From NCBI GenBank assembly GCA_916613615.1, contig OU744731.1:58968289-59032288 (forward strand): 64,000 nucleotides of DNA. The letters are read 5' to 3'. The notes under the pieces are model-generated. The model was not told the origin of the DNA. It did no database searches and worked only from the letters and a program-made list of their open reading frames with translations. Position numbers and translations under genes: made by a program. Source of the stretch: Steromphala cineraria (taxonomy: Eukaryota > Mollusca > Gastropoda > Trochida > Trochidae). Below, piece after piece: positions 1 through 10,833 of the stretch (the stretch's first letter is position 1; every line of letters begins with the position of its first letter).

Positions 1-1579
1 TAGTAGACCTTGTTGGAGCAAGCCGGCAATAAGCTTTTTGAGCCAATTTCGGCTGGAAAATTTTACATTGGTTCTTTTTTTCAAAATGCACTTAGAGACC
101 TGAACCTTGTTTAAAAGATGCGTGAAAACAAATACTGCAACAAAGTACATGTATATAGGGGCAAAACATTATTTACTACTAGATGTTTTTCTTAAGTGGT
201 TACTGCAAGGGTTCCAGTCGACTTATTTTAATAAGTCGCCTCCATGTCCAAGTTTATTGATATCTGAAAGAGACTTTCTATAAAGTGTTACAGACAGTAT
301 ACGTTTAACTTAAAATGAATGCATGTGTGTTTTTTTCCAAATTTAGAGGTGTGAGTGACAGTTTTCCGGCCCTAATAACAACTCCATGTCTACTGTCATT
401 CAATTTGATTACTGTGATTGCTCACCGTCCTCGATAACTCAAAGAAATCGTTTCAGTGAAATTAATCTCTTACTTCATCCATTTCATAGATCAACTTTTG
501 AAAAAAGGACAGCTTTTCGAGGAAGATTGATTTTTATGTAATAATATACACTCGCCAAAGATCGACATTTAATGCCAAATGTAACAGACAGGAAACGCTA
601 CCGTTATGTTTGCTCTCTGCAGTCCTATGGCAAAATGAATTTGTCTTGACATGTTTGGTGCCTATTTGTCTACATCTTCAGTAAAAAGCAGACTGCTTGT
701 TTCTTTCAAAAGTTTTATTGATTAATTGACTGGTTATGAAACTGTGATTATAAGGAAATTTTTGTTTGTGTTTTTTTGGAGAATGCATGATACGTGTTGA
801 GGTATGAAAGTGAATGAAATGGATCAATGGCTATTTATTCTGATGATTTTAATCATCGTTTTAGTATGTTTCGCATAGGCCTATGTATATGAGACTCTGT
901 ACTTCTGTAATAGAATAATTTACTTCTCCTTCTTTTTCTTTCCAGAAAAAATTTAAATTGTTCAACAATTAGCACGCGGACAGAGGACTGTACACAAATG
1001 ATATATACACAAACGATATAAGTGCATGTAATTTCTTTAGCCCTAAATCATTTAAGCAAGTCAATGACAATTGATCTTCCTCATTCCCTGCTTACATTCC
1101 GACAACAAAAAGTACACTACAATAAATGCTGATATTGAAGTCATAGCGTGTTGCTCCTACAACTCAAGGTTTAGAATCTTTTAATACACACACAACATGT
1201 GTATCATAACAATTCTGGTCAGAAATTAGATATTCATTAAGGTCCCTATTTTAATTAAAATCAAATGCACTATCTTTAAAATGCTCATTTCATATTGATG
1301 ACATTTTGGAATAAATTGTTGATAGAACTAATTGAGTTGTGACGGTATTTTGTGCTGTAAACTGTTAACAAAATATAAATCTATCCTCCAGATTTCAGTT
1401 ACAAAACAAGTATGTCTGGGTCATCTAGTATTGGCTTATTGCAGAGCAAGACAATTTACTAAGATCTTGTTGTTAACGTTAGATGAAACCGACAATTACT
1501 TGTTTCAACTTTTGCTCAAATTCACTGATTGTGGAGCTACATGTAGTTATTCAACTTTGTGTAACCTTCTGATATGCGA

Positions 1580-1823
1580 AAGGAATGACTATGCACGCAC
1601 ACAGAGTTCCTCATCCATTGTATCAAGGTTTATTGAATGGCGTTGCTTGGAGGCAAGATTGATACAGTGCTGACACAGAGACCTGGTAATACACTTAAGA
1701 TCAAGATTAATGGGTGCCATCATCTTGCTTGAGTGAGTTGCTATGGCCGTTCATGGCACTAGGACCTCTTATGTGAAACTATCACGTTTTACAATCATTA
1801 TGCTTCATTGAAAAAACAAGAAG
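1580..1823. other. Block unusually conserved among units A, B and C
   Basis: A 1580-1700, B 24222-24340 and C 55590-55706 differ at only about six positions between A and C, whereas the preceding few hundred bases of C are full of indels. On the minus strand it contains TTCAATAAACCTTGATACAATGG, with an AATAAA signal in an LTR-like setting. On the plus strand a 23-codon ATG frame (MHAHRV..PLYQGLLNGVAWRQD) is open in all three. It could be an old solo-LTR piece, a short conserved exon or neither. Confidence 0.35.
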
Positions 1824-3592
1824 TTTGATAAGATTGTTTGCCAATGTTGTTAGGAAGATGGTAATTAAATGGAGTACGTAAGTACCTTCTTTGGTTTACG
1901 TTGGTGTCAAACATTTTTCTCTTAACTGCTTTTCGCAAGTAATCACTTCTCAATTATCTCTGATCAATATGTTACCAGTATAAGCCTTCCTGTCTCACTC
2001 ATGGTCGCAAAACAAGCTAGTGTCCCTGTGGTGATAGCATAGCCCATATTTCTGAGAGATGTGAAAGAAGACTGCACAATGTGGGAGATCTGGCCATCAA
2101 GTGACAGACAAGCGACAAGTAAATATGTTATTTTTATATATGCATTAGTTTTTTTACCCGCAACAATATTTCATGTGCACTTTAGGGTCTCAATCATAAC
2201 ACTCCTCTTGCATTTCCATCCCAAAAATAAAAAATAAATGACCTATTAAAGAGAATTAAAATACCCAATCACGATAGATATATTTGTGTTTCCTACATAA
2301 GTATATTTATGACCTTTGAAGGGATACTAGTGGAGATGGTTTCCATATTAAGTATCAGCAAAACTTTATAACCTAAATGTGGTGGTCCCTTACGGTAAAT
2401 TTCAAATCAACTCAATGTTTTTGTTACTTGACAACTTTGAATATCTGATGAGTTATATTAACAAAGGTAGAATATATGAATATCAATATATCCATAAACG
2501 CTGTCATTTGAAACGTTCACAATGTTATCAAATCGAATAACTAATCCTTAATGGAACCATCTGTTTTGATAAATCTAATAACCACACGTTTGACATTAAA
2601 CATGGTCTAAGGTAATTTGATAAAGCAATTTGTTCATATCCAATGAATTAAAGATGTTTTACTCGAGCAAGTGAGAACAGCAAAAACAAAAAACCTTTGC
2701 CATGACCAGGTCATTTTCAATTATTGAAATGTTGTTCACATACCTGCAAACATATCATAATGAGAGTGATATGTGAAAAATAGGAATCAAGCAATCAATT
2801 CAGTCATTGAAATTGTCAAAACATTTCCTGTACATGTAATTGTTTTTTATCACAGAAATCTATCTGAAATTTCTGACCATTATTGACCATAAGTAATTTT
2901 TATATTAGTAGGCTTGCCATTTAGTGTTGCATAGAACAAAACAGTGTATTGTTCAATACAATTATTGCAATATTATTTTCATGGAGCAATATCATCAATC
3001 AACTAATATCAAGTATATTTTTATTAGATATCTTGTTTTAGGCACAGTTACTTCAGAAACGTGCAAGAACTTTAATGTACAAGAATAATGTGTAGATCGT
3101 AAAGGGTCATTTTGCAATAATTTAAAGTGTCACTTATTCATAAAACGAAACGACAATTCGATTTTCAAAAATTAACGTTTTATTTAATTATTGAATTTTG
3201 GAAAACCTCTGGAAACTTTTTAACCCTTGGTGTGCATACCAATTATATGTTCTTGTAAAGGCTTTCAAGTCATGTCAGGATTATCCTCTAGGTTTAAACG
3301 AAATAATTTGCATTGTAGATAATAGAGATTAGGAAAGTTAACTATTACAGAATCGGTATTTACATGTTTAAGTATTGATTAACTTCATATAATGTAAATA
3401 AGCGATAAACATAAATTTTGTCAAATGTACAATTGCAAACATCGTAATATAGGACAAGGACAGCCAATTAAGATTCAAATTATTTACACGTCATTTCAAG
3501 TTCGATTTCAACGTATAATTTCACATTACATGTTCGTCAGCAAGCATCAAAGGAAGAAGTTGTATGAGGTCATGTAATTCCAACAGTAAGCG

Positions 3593-3817
3593 TCAGATAA
3601 TAACTGTTTGTAAAAGGTAATGCTTTTTAAATTCTTCTTGTTCCAAAGTTGTCAAAGATTCTGTGTTAAACGATTTTAACCTTGCAATCTTGACGGATTC
3701 TTTTTTTGACAAAAACACCACAAATGAGACAAATACCAAATGCCAGCACAGACCAAAGGAACAAATACCAGACAATATTACAGAGCAATTGATGAGATGG
3801 ACAACAAAGTCCTGACA
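3593..3817 (-). pseudogene. Candidate terminal exon with membrane helix, unit A copy (nonsense-broken)
   Basis: On the minus strand a splice-acceptor-like sequence (TTGTCTTCTTAG) ends at 3818. The frame opens at once after an in-frame TAG that overlaps this acceptor. The encoded segment has a hydrophobic stretch around SFGLCWHLVFVSFVVFL, then a basic and amphipathic tail (SKKESVKIARLKS...TLEQEEFKKHYLLQ). In unit A a TGA (3593-3595; GTCAGA in B is ATCTGA here) ends it early. Units B1 and B2 keep the frame open for 25 further codons. No family is recognised. It could be the last exon of a membrane protein or chance. Most A/B differences here change the amino acid, which argues against constraint. 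Confidence 0.35.
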
Positions 3818-4407
3818 CTAAGAAGACAACAGCAGACATTTAGATACAAGCATCAGAATGTGACAATATCAAGCTCCTAGAGTGGATGTCCTCTAACACC
3901 ACAGATCAGACTAATGAATAGCATCTAAAATCACGTAGACAGGGAAACAAAATATCTTATTGTGGCCTCACATGTGTATATCTAATCGCACATCGATTTA
4001 TGAGAGACATAAGGTAGCTATCTTATTTGAGGAGATACGACTGCTGAGCGAAATAAGTGCAAATATCATACGATTAAGCGTTTCGTTCTGCCAAAACCCA
4101 TGGCATTTGGAGTACCTGGGGATAAATCATTTTCCAATTACATACTTGATTATTTAATCATATCAATAATAGAACAACTTCAGGCTAAATTTGTGAATCG
4201 AAAGGGTCCAAAATTCAAAAATCAATTCATTTCAGTGTTCTTATAAAATTGTCATTTCAACATTATTCTTTGTAAACTGTTATTTTCTAATAAGGTTTTA
4301 TCTCAGTTTATTGTAGAAATATGAAAGAATTGTTCCAGGCTTACAACATAATTTTCTGTATGCCATCTCGTTAGTGTATGCCATCTGCCTTGATGTATCC
4401 GTCTTAA

Positions 4408-4938
4408 TGGGATGCGGAAAACCCGTACCCAAAACGAACTCGTCCCCACCGGAAATTCGTACCCATGGAAGACTTGTACCCAAAAATATCCGAGAACTCA
4501 TACCCATATTTTTTTAATAATTAAATGATATTGATTTTGTATGATATTTATTGCATTGTTTGGTATAATTAAACAGTACTATGACATAACAAAATACATT
4601 TACTTTGTGTCCGATGAGAATGATATATTTGTTAAATTTTAGTCATCATTACATACCATATTGTGAACTAAAAACATGTTTTTCATCCTCCTTTCATGTA
4701 AAAGACGAAGATGTTAACATATACAACAAAAATATCACCGAGGTAATCATAAATATTCCTAACGTAGCTATTCCAACCAAAAGAACTCACAATAATATAC
4801 CTGTACCCAACAGGCATGTAGGCTCCCAATGTATCACCAAAATAATATTTATTGCTCCCATATTTGGGATAACTGGTAGGACTTGAGCACAGGGCAAAAT
4901 GGTTAAAACTCTTCATTAAAAGTTCACGATGTGGCTAC

Positions 4939-4974
<36 letters not shown>

Positions 4975-5304
4975 GGCTTTACTTAAGTATCTGGTAATTT
5001 TCTCAGTACCAAATATTCAACTACAATTTTATTTTTTCACAATTAAAAAAGCCATTTCAAATACTTCTTTAAAGCTTTGTACCTCAATATAATTTCCCAT
5101 ACACAATATTTTCTTTTTATCTCTTCCAGGTACAATGCCATGTCACACCACTATTTATTTATTTATTGTTTGGTAATAACGTAAAATAATAATTTATTTA
5201 TGATATAAATACATCTTAAACCAAAAATAAAAAAGTGGGTACGAGTTCTCCTGCAGATTTGGGTACGAGTTTTCCGATTTTTGTCGGTTCGAGTTTTCCT
5301 ACAG
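4408..5304. mobile_element. Foldback/MITE-like element, unit A copy
   Basis: Each end is a ~100-bp array of short repeats on a GGAAAACTCGTACCCA theme. The two arrays are inverted to each other: left units at 4411-4510, right units (as GGGTACGAGTTTTCC) at 5236-5301. It is flanked by CCGTCTTAA (4399-4407) and CCGTCTTTA (5305-5313), a likely target duplication with one mutation. The middle is AT-rich with no recognisable coding and holds a 33-base C run at 4940-4972. Confidence 0.75.
4940..4972. repeat. C33 homopolymer followed by GGGG
   Basis: Thirty-three consecutive C residues, then GGGG, inside the foldback element. The B copies have six C then GGCG at the same place, so the run expanded (or was mis-assembled) only in unit A. 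Confidence 0.95.
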
Positions 5305-5699
5305 CCGTCTTTACATATTGATTAATGTTTGTAAAGTTCTGTGAAGTTTCTGCTTAGAACCCGTGCCCTTTAAACATAATTATCTTCCTGCCATCTCATT
5401 ATTGTATACCATCTGCCTTGAGTACGAAGTCGTGATATGAACCCATTACCATATTAGAAACTGTGCGAGCCATTTTAAAACTTACCAAAAACGATGATTT
5501 TGCATTTGATGTTTTGAGCAATGAACATTTTTTAATAAGCAGTTGAAGAGTACCTGTTTCAAACCTCTTGCACTACGAAGGGTACAGCAATCATACAAAT
5601 TCCTGCATGGACATCAGCTCCCATAGGCGAATAATCTTTATTTGTTTAAAGGAGTGTTCTATCCTCACAGTGGCAAGTTTTTATTTTTGTCAATAATAT

Positions 5700-7025
5700 G
5701 AACGTGACACAGTATCTAAATGAGACAACGCTCATTATTTACTGTAGGTTGTTGGTTCATCATAGTAGCGTCAAGTTCAAGGTCAACTCGAACCTCTGTA
5801 ATTCGCCTACAGAGCAAGACGGGGAGTTGAAGACGCCACATCATGTCTTCTACACAGAATTCTGGAACATCTCGAGACCCCTACTGCACATGTACGAATT
5901 CTATTTTTGGACTTCTCATCAGCATTTTATACCATGCAACCTCATATTCTAATTAGAAAGCTTGCGGCATTAAACGTTGATTCAAACCTCATCAAATGGA
6001 TATCATCATTTCTCTTGGAAAGATCACAATATGTTAAAATAAAGAACACGGTTTCAAGAAAACTCACTATAAATACCGGCGCTTCACAGGGATGTGTATT
6101 ATCGCCCGTACTGTTTATACTGTATACGAATGACTGCACTAGTGTCAACGAGAACTGTTCTTTATTTAAAAATGCGGATGATTCAGCACTGACCTCCTGT
6201 CTATTCAAAGATGAAACAGCTTACATGAGCGAGATATCAAGACTCGTGAAGTGGTGTGAAGATAATTATCTCCAATTAAACACAAAGAAAACAAAAGAAC
6301 TTGTAATTGACTTCAGGAGAAATAAATCAACCACTACACCTGTTGTTATCAACGGGGAAACGGTAGAGGTTGTCTCCAACTACAAATATTTGGGTACACT
6401 TATTGATGATAAATTAACCTTCTCATCACATGTGGATTATGTATATAAGAAGTGCCAAATGCGACTACACTGTCTACGGAAGCTTAGGTCATTTAACATT
6501 GACTCTGGCTTGTTGTCTTTATTTTATTCAAGAAGTATTGAATCCGTTCACGCTTTTAACATACAGTCGTGGTGTGGAAATTTGTCTTTGCAGGAAAAAG
6601 GAAGACTGAGAAAAGTGATCAACATTGCAGGAAAAATTTCAGGGAGACAATTTGATACGTTAGAATCAATCTTTTCACATAGTCTCATGCGTGCGGGAAA
6701 AAAGATAATTTCAGATAACGATCACTACCTGCATAGTTGCTACGAACTTCTTCCATCCGGACAACGCTACCCAGTTCCGAGTGTAAAATTAAGGCGCACC
6801 AAGATGTCATTCATTCCAGCAAGCATTACTCATTTAAATATCTAAATTATACTGTTCCAGTCTGTCATACCCATGTACCATGTGATTATTGTTAATTGTC
6901 ATTATTGTATATTTTAGCCTTTGTTTATCCTGTTATATATTCTGTTTTACTACTGTGCTCAATTCATGACAATCCAAATTCCCTTTCAAGGGCAAAAAAG
7001 ATTTATCTTATTTTATCTTATCTTA
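5700..7025 (+). mobile_element. 5'-truncated CR1/L2-type LINE with intact 3' end (unit A)
   Basis: Non-LTR retrotransposon fragment. The reverse-transcriptase frame runs to 6845. A ~180-bp 3' UTR follows, with a small hairpin (CCCTTTCAAGGG, 6981-6992) and an ATCTT-type microsatellite tail (7001-7025). A 3' hairpin plus short tandem tail is the usual end of CR1/L2-group elements. Upstream of about 5760 the expected earlier reverse-transcriptase blocks are not seen, so the copy is 5'-truncated near 5700-5760. The exact 5' edge is uncertain. Confidence 0.85.
5802..6845 (+). pseudogene. LINE reverse transcriptase, C-terminal two thirds (unit A)
   Basis: Open for 347 codons after an in-frame TAA at 5799-5801. 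The B copies have CAA (Gln) there, so the stop is a nonsense mutation. In order: FAYRARRGVEDA block, LDFSSAF (catalytic Asp of motif A, near 5910), GASQGCVLSP (motif B, normally PQG), the catalytic DD in KNADDSAL near 6178 (the usual Phe of FADD is Asn), then LVIDFRRNK, YKYLGTLIDDKL and the C-terminal QSWCGNL...LLPSGQRYPVPS region common in L2/Rex1/CR1-type enzymes. There is no endonuclease domain. It would synthesise cDNA at the insertion site in an intact element. Truncation, the stop and two motif changes make this copy dead. Confidence 0.85.
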
Positions 7026-7029
7026 GTAC

Positions 7030-7312
7030 TCGTCATTAGAGCAGCGCAGTGTTAAGCTTGTTCGGCATTGGATCAAGAGATTTAGAGTTCGGATTCTGTC
7101 AGAAGCTTCGTAACTGTGTCTGCAGTAGTGCACTGTTCTACATGCAGTAATGTTTGGGTGCAATGCTTCACTGAAAATCAGCGCATAGCCACCCATGGTT
7201 CACTAAATGATCTCCACAGGTTTACCACTAGGCATAGCCCAGTGAGTGTTGTGGGCTTTCTCCCTGCAGCCGTACTTAAAGTGAAATACTCTAAAAGCAG
7301 CTTTTAAAAACA
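7030..7312 (+). mobile_element. Possible tRNA-derived SINE
   Basis: Starts directly after the LINE tail. A weak A-box-like stretch (TTAGAGCAGCGCAGTG, 7037-7052) and B-box-like stretch (GAGTTCGGATTC, 7086-7097) lie about 50 bp apart, followed by a ~200-bp unrelated body. The boxes are imperfect and only this copy is in the window, because unit B has this stretch deleted. It could also be ordinary unique sequence. Confidence 0.25.
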
Positions 7313-7451
7313 AATTGCCTCTCCTACTCGTTACACAAAATATGCATAGCTAAGCTGAGTAAGGTGTTTGCTGGTAAGTAAGGTACAAGACAGTTAAGAG
7401 GGCCTACTCCCAAATGGAAAAGAAGCAAATACAGGTAGTAATAAATCTAAA

Positions 7452-9809
7452 CTAGGACTGCCGCGGCAGTACTTTGGTCTTCAAGACTTCCTGTTTGACT
7501 TTCACACAGTGTTTGACCTTCACATAACTTTTTGTCTAAGAGGTAAACAGTTACTTATACATTATCAAAATGACCATATTTCACTTGATATTCAACGTTT
7601 ACGCCTTTACAGAAAATTCATCATGGCTGCAAACATGAATCATCTTAGGTTTAACAGTCTTTTTGCTGCCTGATGATAGATTGAACATTACCTAGTGTTA
7701 TATTGCCACTGAACTACAAGTTTTCAATCATTCATATATCATAATCATTCAAAACGAAAGTAGGATTGACTACATTTAAATGTTCCGAATTTCAATGTTA
7801 ATGTTTAATCTAATTTTAATGAAATTTATCCAAGGTTGTATGTTCTTTTGACTTTGTAATGATAGAACAAGTACTTATCATGTGTCGTTGGTTAGCAAGG
7901 ATTTTTCAAACAGACCCACCAAAACACCCGTTTTCCAAAATGCAAACTTTGACCCTTCCTCGTAACCGAAAATGACTGTTCGCTAGCGATTTTATTCTTT
8001 TATCTTGAAGACCTTGCTCATGTCTAAGTCTCATGCAAAACTAATTAAGTTCTATCGTCCGGTTTTTGAGTTATCTGCCCTTGAAGTTTGCGATTTTTAG
8101 ATTTTGGTCAACTTTGAAAGGTCACAGCAACAAAAGTATTGTACTTAAGAACTTAAAAAGAAACGATTATAAAGTAATATGCTTCAGCTACATTCAGTAT
8201 GAATTTCAGCTCTCTAGTGCAAGTATCTTCAGAGAAGAAGATTGTCAAAGGCGGGTGGGGTCGGAACGGTCGAAAATGCACTAAAAGCAAGATGGCGGTC
8301 AAACCACGTGACCTACAAATTTGTCATGATTCACTTTTTTTCATTATTTTTCATTGCGCATCTTTAAAAAAAAAAATCAAGTCTCTAAGTGCATTAAAAA
8401 AAAAAAATGTTAAAATTTCGATTTTGGAATCGAACTGGACCTTTAACGTACGAGTCGATTTTGCCCAAACGCTTCGCATGTCTATTCCAGGGAAAGGTCT
8501 ATCAGCATGCCAAGTTTCATCACATTTGGAGTAGCCGTTTGAGCTGTAGCTCGTTCACGAAAAAAGTACAAATAATAATAAGGAAAAACTAGGATTGACG
8601 CGTCAATACTTAGGTCTTCAAGATTCCTGTTTGACCTCCACACAGTGTTTGACCTTCACATGACTTTTTGTCTAAGAGGTCTTGTTTATCATCATACAAA
8701 GATGTATGTTTTGTTTAGCTAACTCAAATGGTAATGGAGTAATGAATTTTGGAACTTTATTGAAAACACTGAAATTAAAAGATTTTAGACCCCTACTCCA
8801 TGTTGGTCCTTCTAGCTCCTTAACTATCAACATTTTTTTGATAAAGTACAACATAGCAAACGTTGTGCTTTAAATAGCGCATGTGAAAATACAATCAATT
8901 TAAAGATATCTTTCTTAGTAAAGAAACTGTGGAACTTTGAAATGTGCTAAAAATGAGGATTTTCCAAATATAGCAATATTCAAAGACTGGTCATTGACCG
9001 AAAAAAAATGTATCATGACTTGTTGATATTTTGTTCTGTCTACTCATTACATCTACTTCACAAAACATCAAAGATGAAATTTCTATCTGTAACAGCTTTG
9101 AAACTAAAATTCTCAAAGTAAAATAACCCTCGAAAAATGTTAAAATCGTCGAAAAATTAAAAAAATATTTGTATGTCCTCATATTTCCTTTAATATCAAC
9201 TTTTATATAACAATAATCTGTAGTGAAATTTGTCCAACAATCATTGTAGAACAGAATGCATCAAACAGATTTCTTATTTGACATTCCCTTACAGAGTAAT
9301 GTCCCTTTGAAAGTAACATGAAAAATTATGTTTAAAAAAATGTCCATTTTAAAGGGCAGATAACTCACTTTCTAGATCAAAATTCAAAAAAATGGCTCAA
9401 AACTTTCTTGGCAGTTCTTTCAGCTTTAATTTGAGCTATCAAACATTGCTTTATGTCTGCTGTTAATGAGGAGAAGATTTTCAAAGACGAGTACTGTCAA
9501 AATCGCGAAACTGCGCCAACATTTAAGTTTTTTGAAAATAGCAAAAAATCTATAATTTCGGTCGAAAACGGTTATGTGTGTATCTGATGGGGAATGTTGA
9601 TGCCCACATTTTGGAGAAAGTTTTGTGCGATTATCTTTCTTAGTTTTCGAGAAATTGAGGTATGAAGTTTCAACTTCAAAGGGAGATAACTCAAGCACAA
9701 ATTGAAATTCGAAATTCCAGACGTACATGTAGTCTTGAAGACCTAAAAAAATAACTTGAAGAAATCGGATAAAAACAATAGGTCTTCCAGACTTTTTCTT
9801 GAAGACCTA
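7452..9809 (-). mobile_element. Helentron-like non-autonomous element 1 (unit A), interrupted
   Basis: Read on the minus strand. The 5' end is TAGGTCTTCAAGA (9797-9809). The 3' end is an inverted copy of that motif (GTCTTCAAGAC, 7476-7486), then a 14-bp palindrome ACTGCCGCGGCAGT (7457-7470), then C-CTAG-T (7452-7456). A terminal inverted repeat followed by an extra hairpin at one end only is the asymmetric arrangement described for Helitron2/Helentron elements. There is no Rep/helicase coding, so it is non-autonomous. It is interrupted by element 2. Confidence 0.65.
8589..9745 (-). mobile_element. Helentron-like element 2, nested in element 1 (unit A only)
   Basis: 1157 bp. On the minus strand the 5' end is TAGGTCTTCAAGAC (9732-9745). 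The 3' end is the inverted motif TCTTGAAGACCTA (8611-8623), palindrome ATTGACGCGTCAAT (8594-8607), then C-CTAG-T. Unit B has the uninterrupted site at about 34600 (AAGGAAAAAAAATAAGAACTTG), so the ends are defined by an empty site. The site lies in an A/T run (T-T on the minus strand), with no target duplication visible. About 90 bp inside the 3' end (8589-8680) match the same part of element 1 (7452-7542). Confidence 0.75.
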
Positions 9810-10833
9810 ATAAAACTTGAAATGTATATTTTATTCTTGTTCGTGCATGTTAGGTTTGTGTAAAAAGGCCAAAATTTAAGTTGTATTTCGATCCTGAGAG
9901 ACCATGTACAAATGTACATAGAGTAAAAATTGGATGTCCTTTAGGTGTTTTGGTATGGAAGACCATTCAATGTCTTAAATTCATGTCATTTAATGCAAAT
10001 TCATTTAGAGGTTGAACTATTTAATGCAACCTTTCCGAAGATTGTAGCCAATTTAATGTGTTAGCAGAGGAAGCATTCTTTATCAGTTTCATCATCGCCA
10101 AAGTTCAAAGTGCATTAGCGACAAGAAAGCACATTTAATGTTAATTGGATAAATTAAGAAAAACATTTGTGTATATAATACATATTTACTTAGATGACCT
10201 TCGAATAATGTATACTAATTTTTTTTACCAATAACTTAATTATTTAATTTAGTGAAAATGTGAATTGGTGATGAGAATTTATAATTTTACTTTATTGTTT
10301 TAATTTTGGAAACTTTCTGGTAAATGGTGAAACATGCATGCATATTATCTGTTTACATAACGTCCCACACATGAAGGTTGAGAAATTTAAAAACTGTGGT
10401 CCGAATACGTTTTGGAAGTTTTGATTTAAAGTTAGGGAAACCTACTTAGGATTCAATTAATTGCGATTAAAGAGTCATTACAAGTGAAATTTTATTGCAA
10501 TTATATGAAAATACATAGCATGTAAGATCTTCAAATTGCATCATGACAACTTAATCTCTTCAATAATGTTAAATGTTAAATGTTAAAAACATGAGCTGTT
10601 TCTTGGCAAAACTAAATATTTAAAAAAAATAAAATTGATATGGCATTGATTTTACAAATTAATTGGTTTTGATTGCAGCATTTGAGTGATACTGTCTTTT
10701 TCTGTTCCAATAATGCGTAATTTGCAGTTGGGATTACAGCTATATTGTATATTTTATCATTTACAAAAACAATATTTCAATGACTTAAAATAGGTGTGAA
10801 CATAAATTTGATTTTATGGGATAAATCCTTGGG

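Noticed and set aside
1332..1673. 113-codon open frame present in both A (1332-1673) and B (23975-24316)
   Set aside because: It begins at TTG with no ATG. The A/B differences I can see (Gly/Ser, Leu/Phe, Asn/His, Ser/Ile, Arg/Leu) all change the residue, and in unit C the frame has a TAG. No sign of protein-level selection.
3960..4157. 65-codon frame conserved among A, B1 and B2
   Set aside because: Starts at TTG, no protein features, and the substitutions are evenly placed. It is explained by recent duplication.
4683..4916. Open frames inside the foldback element (also 27312 and 31674, and the plus-strand frames opposite)
   Set aside because: AT-rich readings on both strands with no recognisable motif. 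The A copy differs by frameshift and substitutions throughout.
5698..5952. 84-88-codon frame upstream of the LINE reverse transcriptase (also 28298 and 32660)
   Set aside because: It overlaps the true reverse-transcriptase frame in another phase. Translating the other phase gives FAYRARRGVEDA and HVRILFLDFSSAF, the expected LINE sequence.
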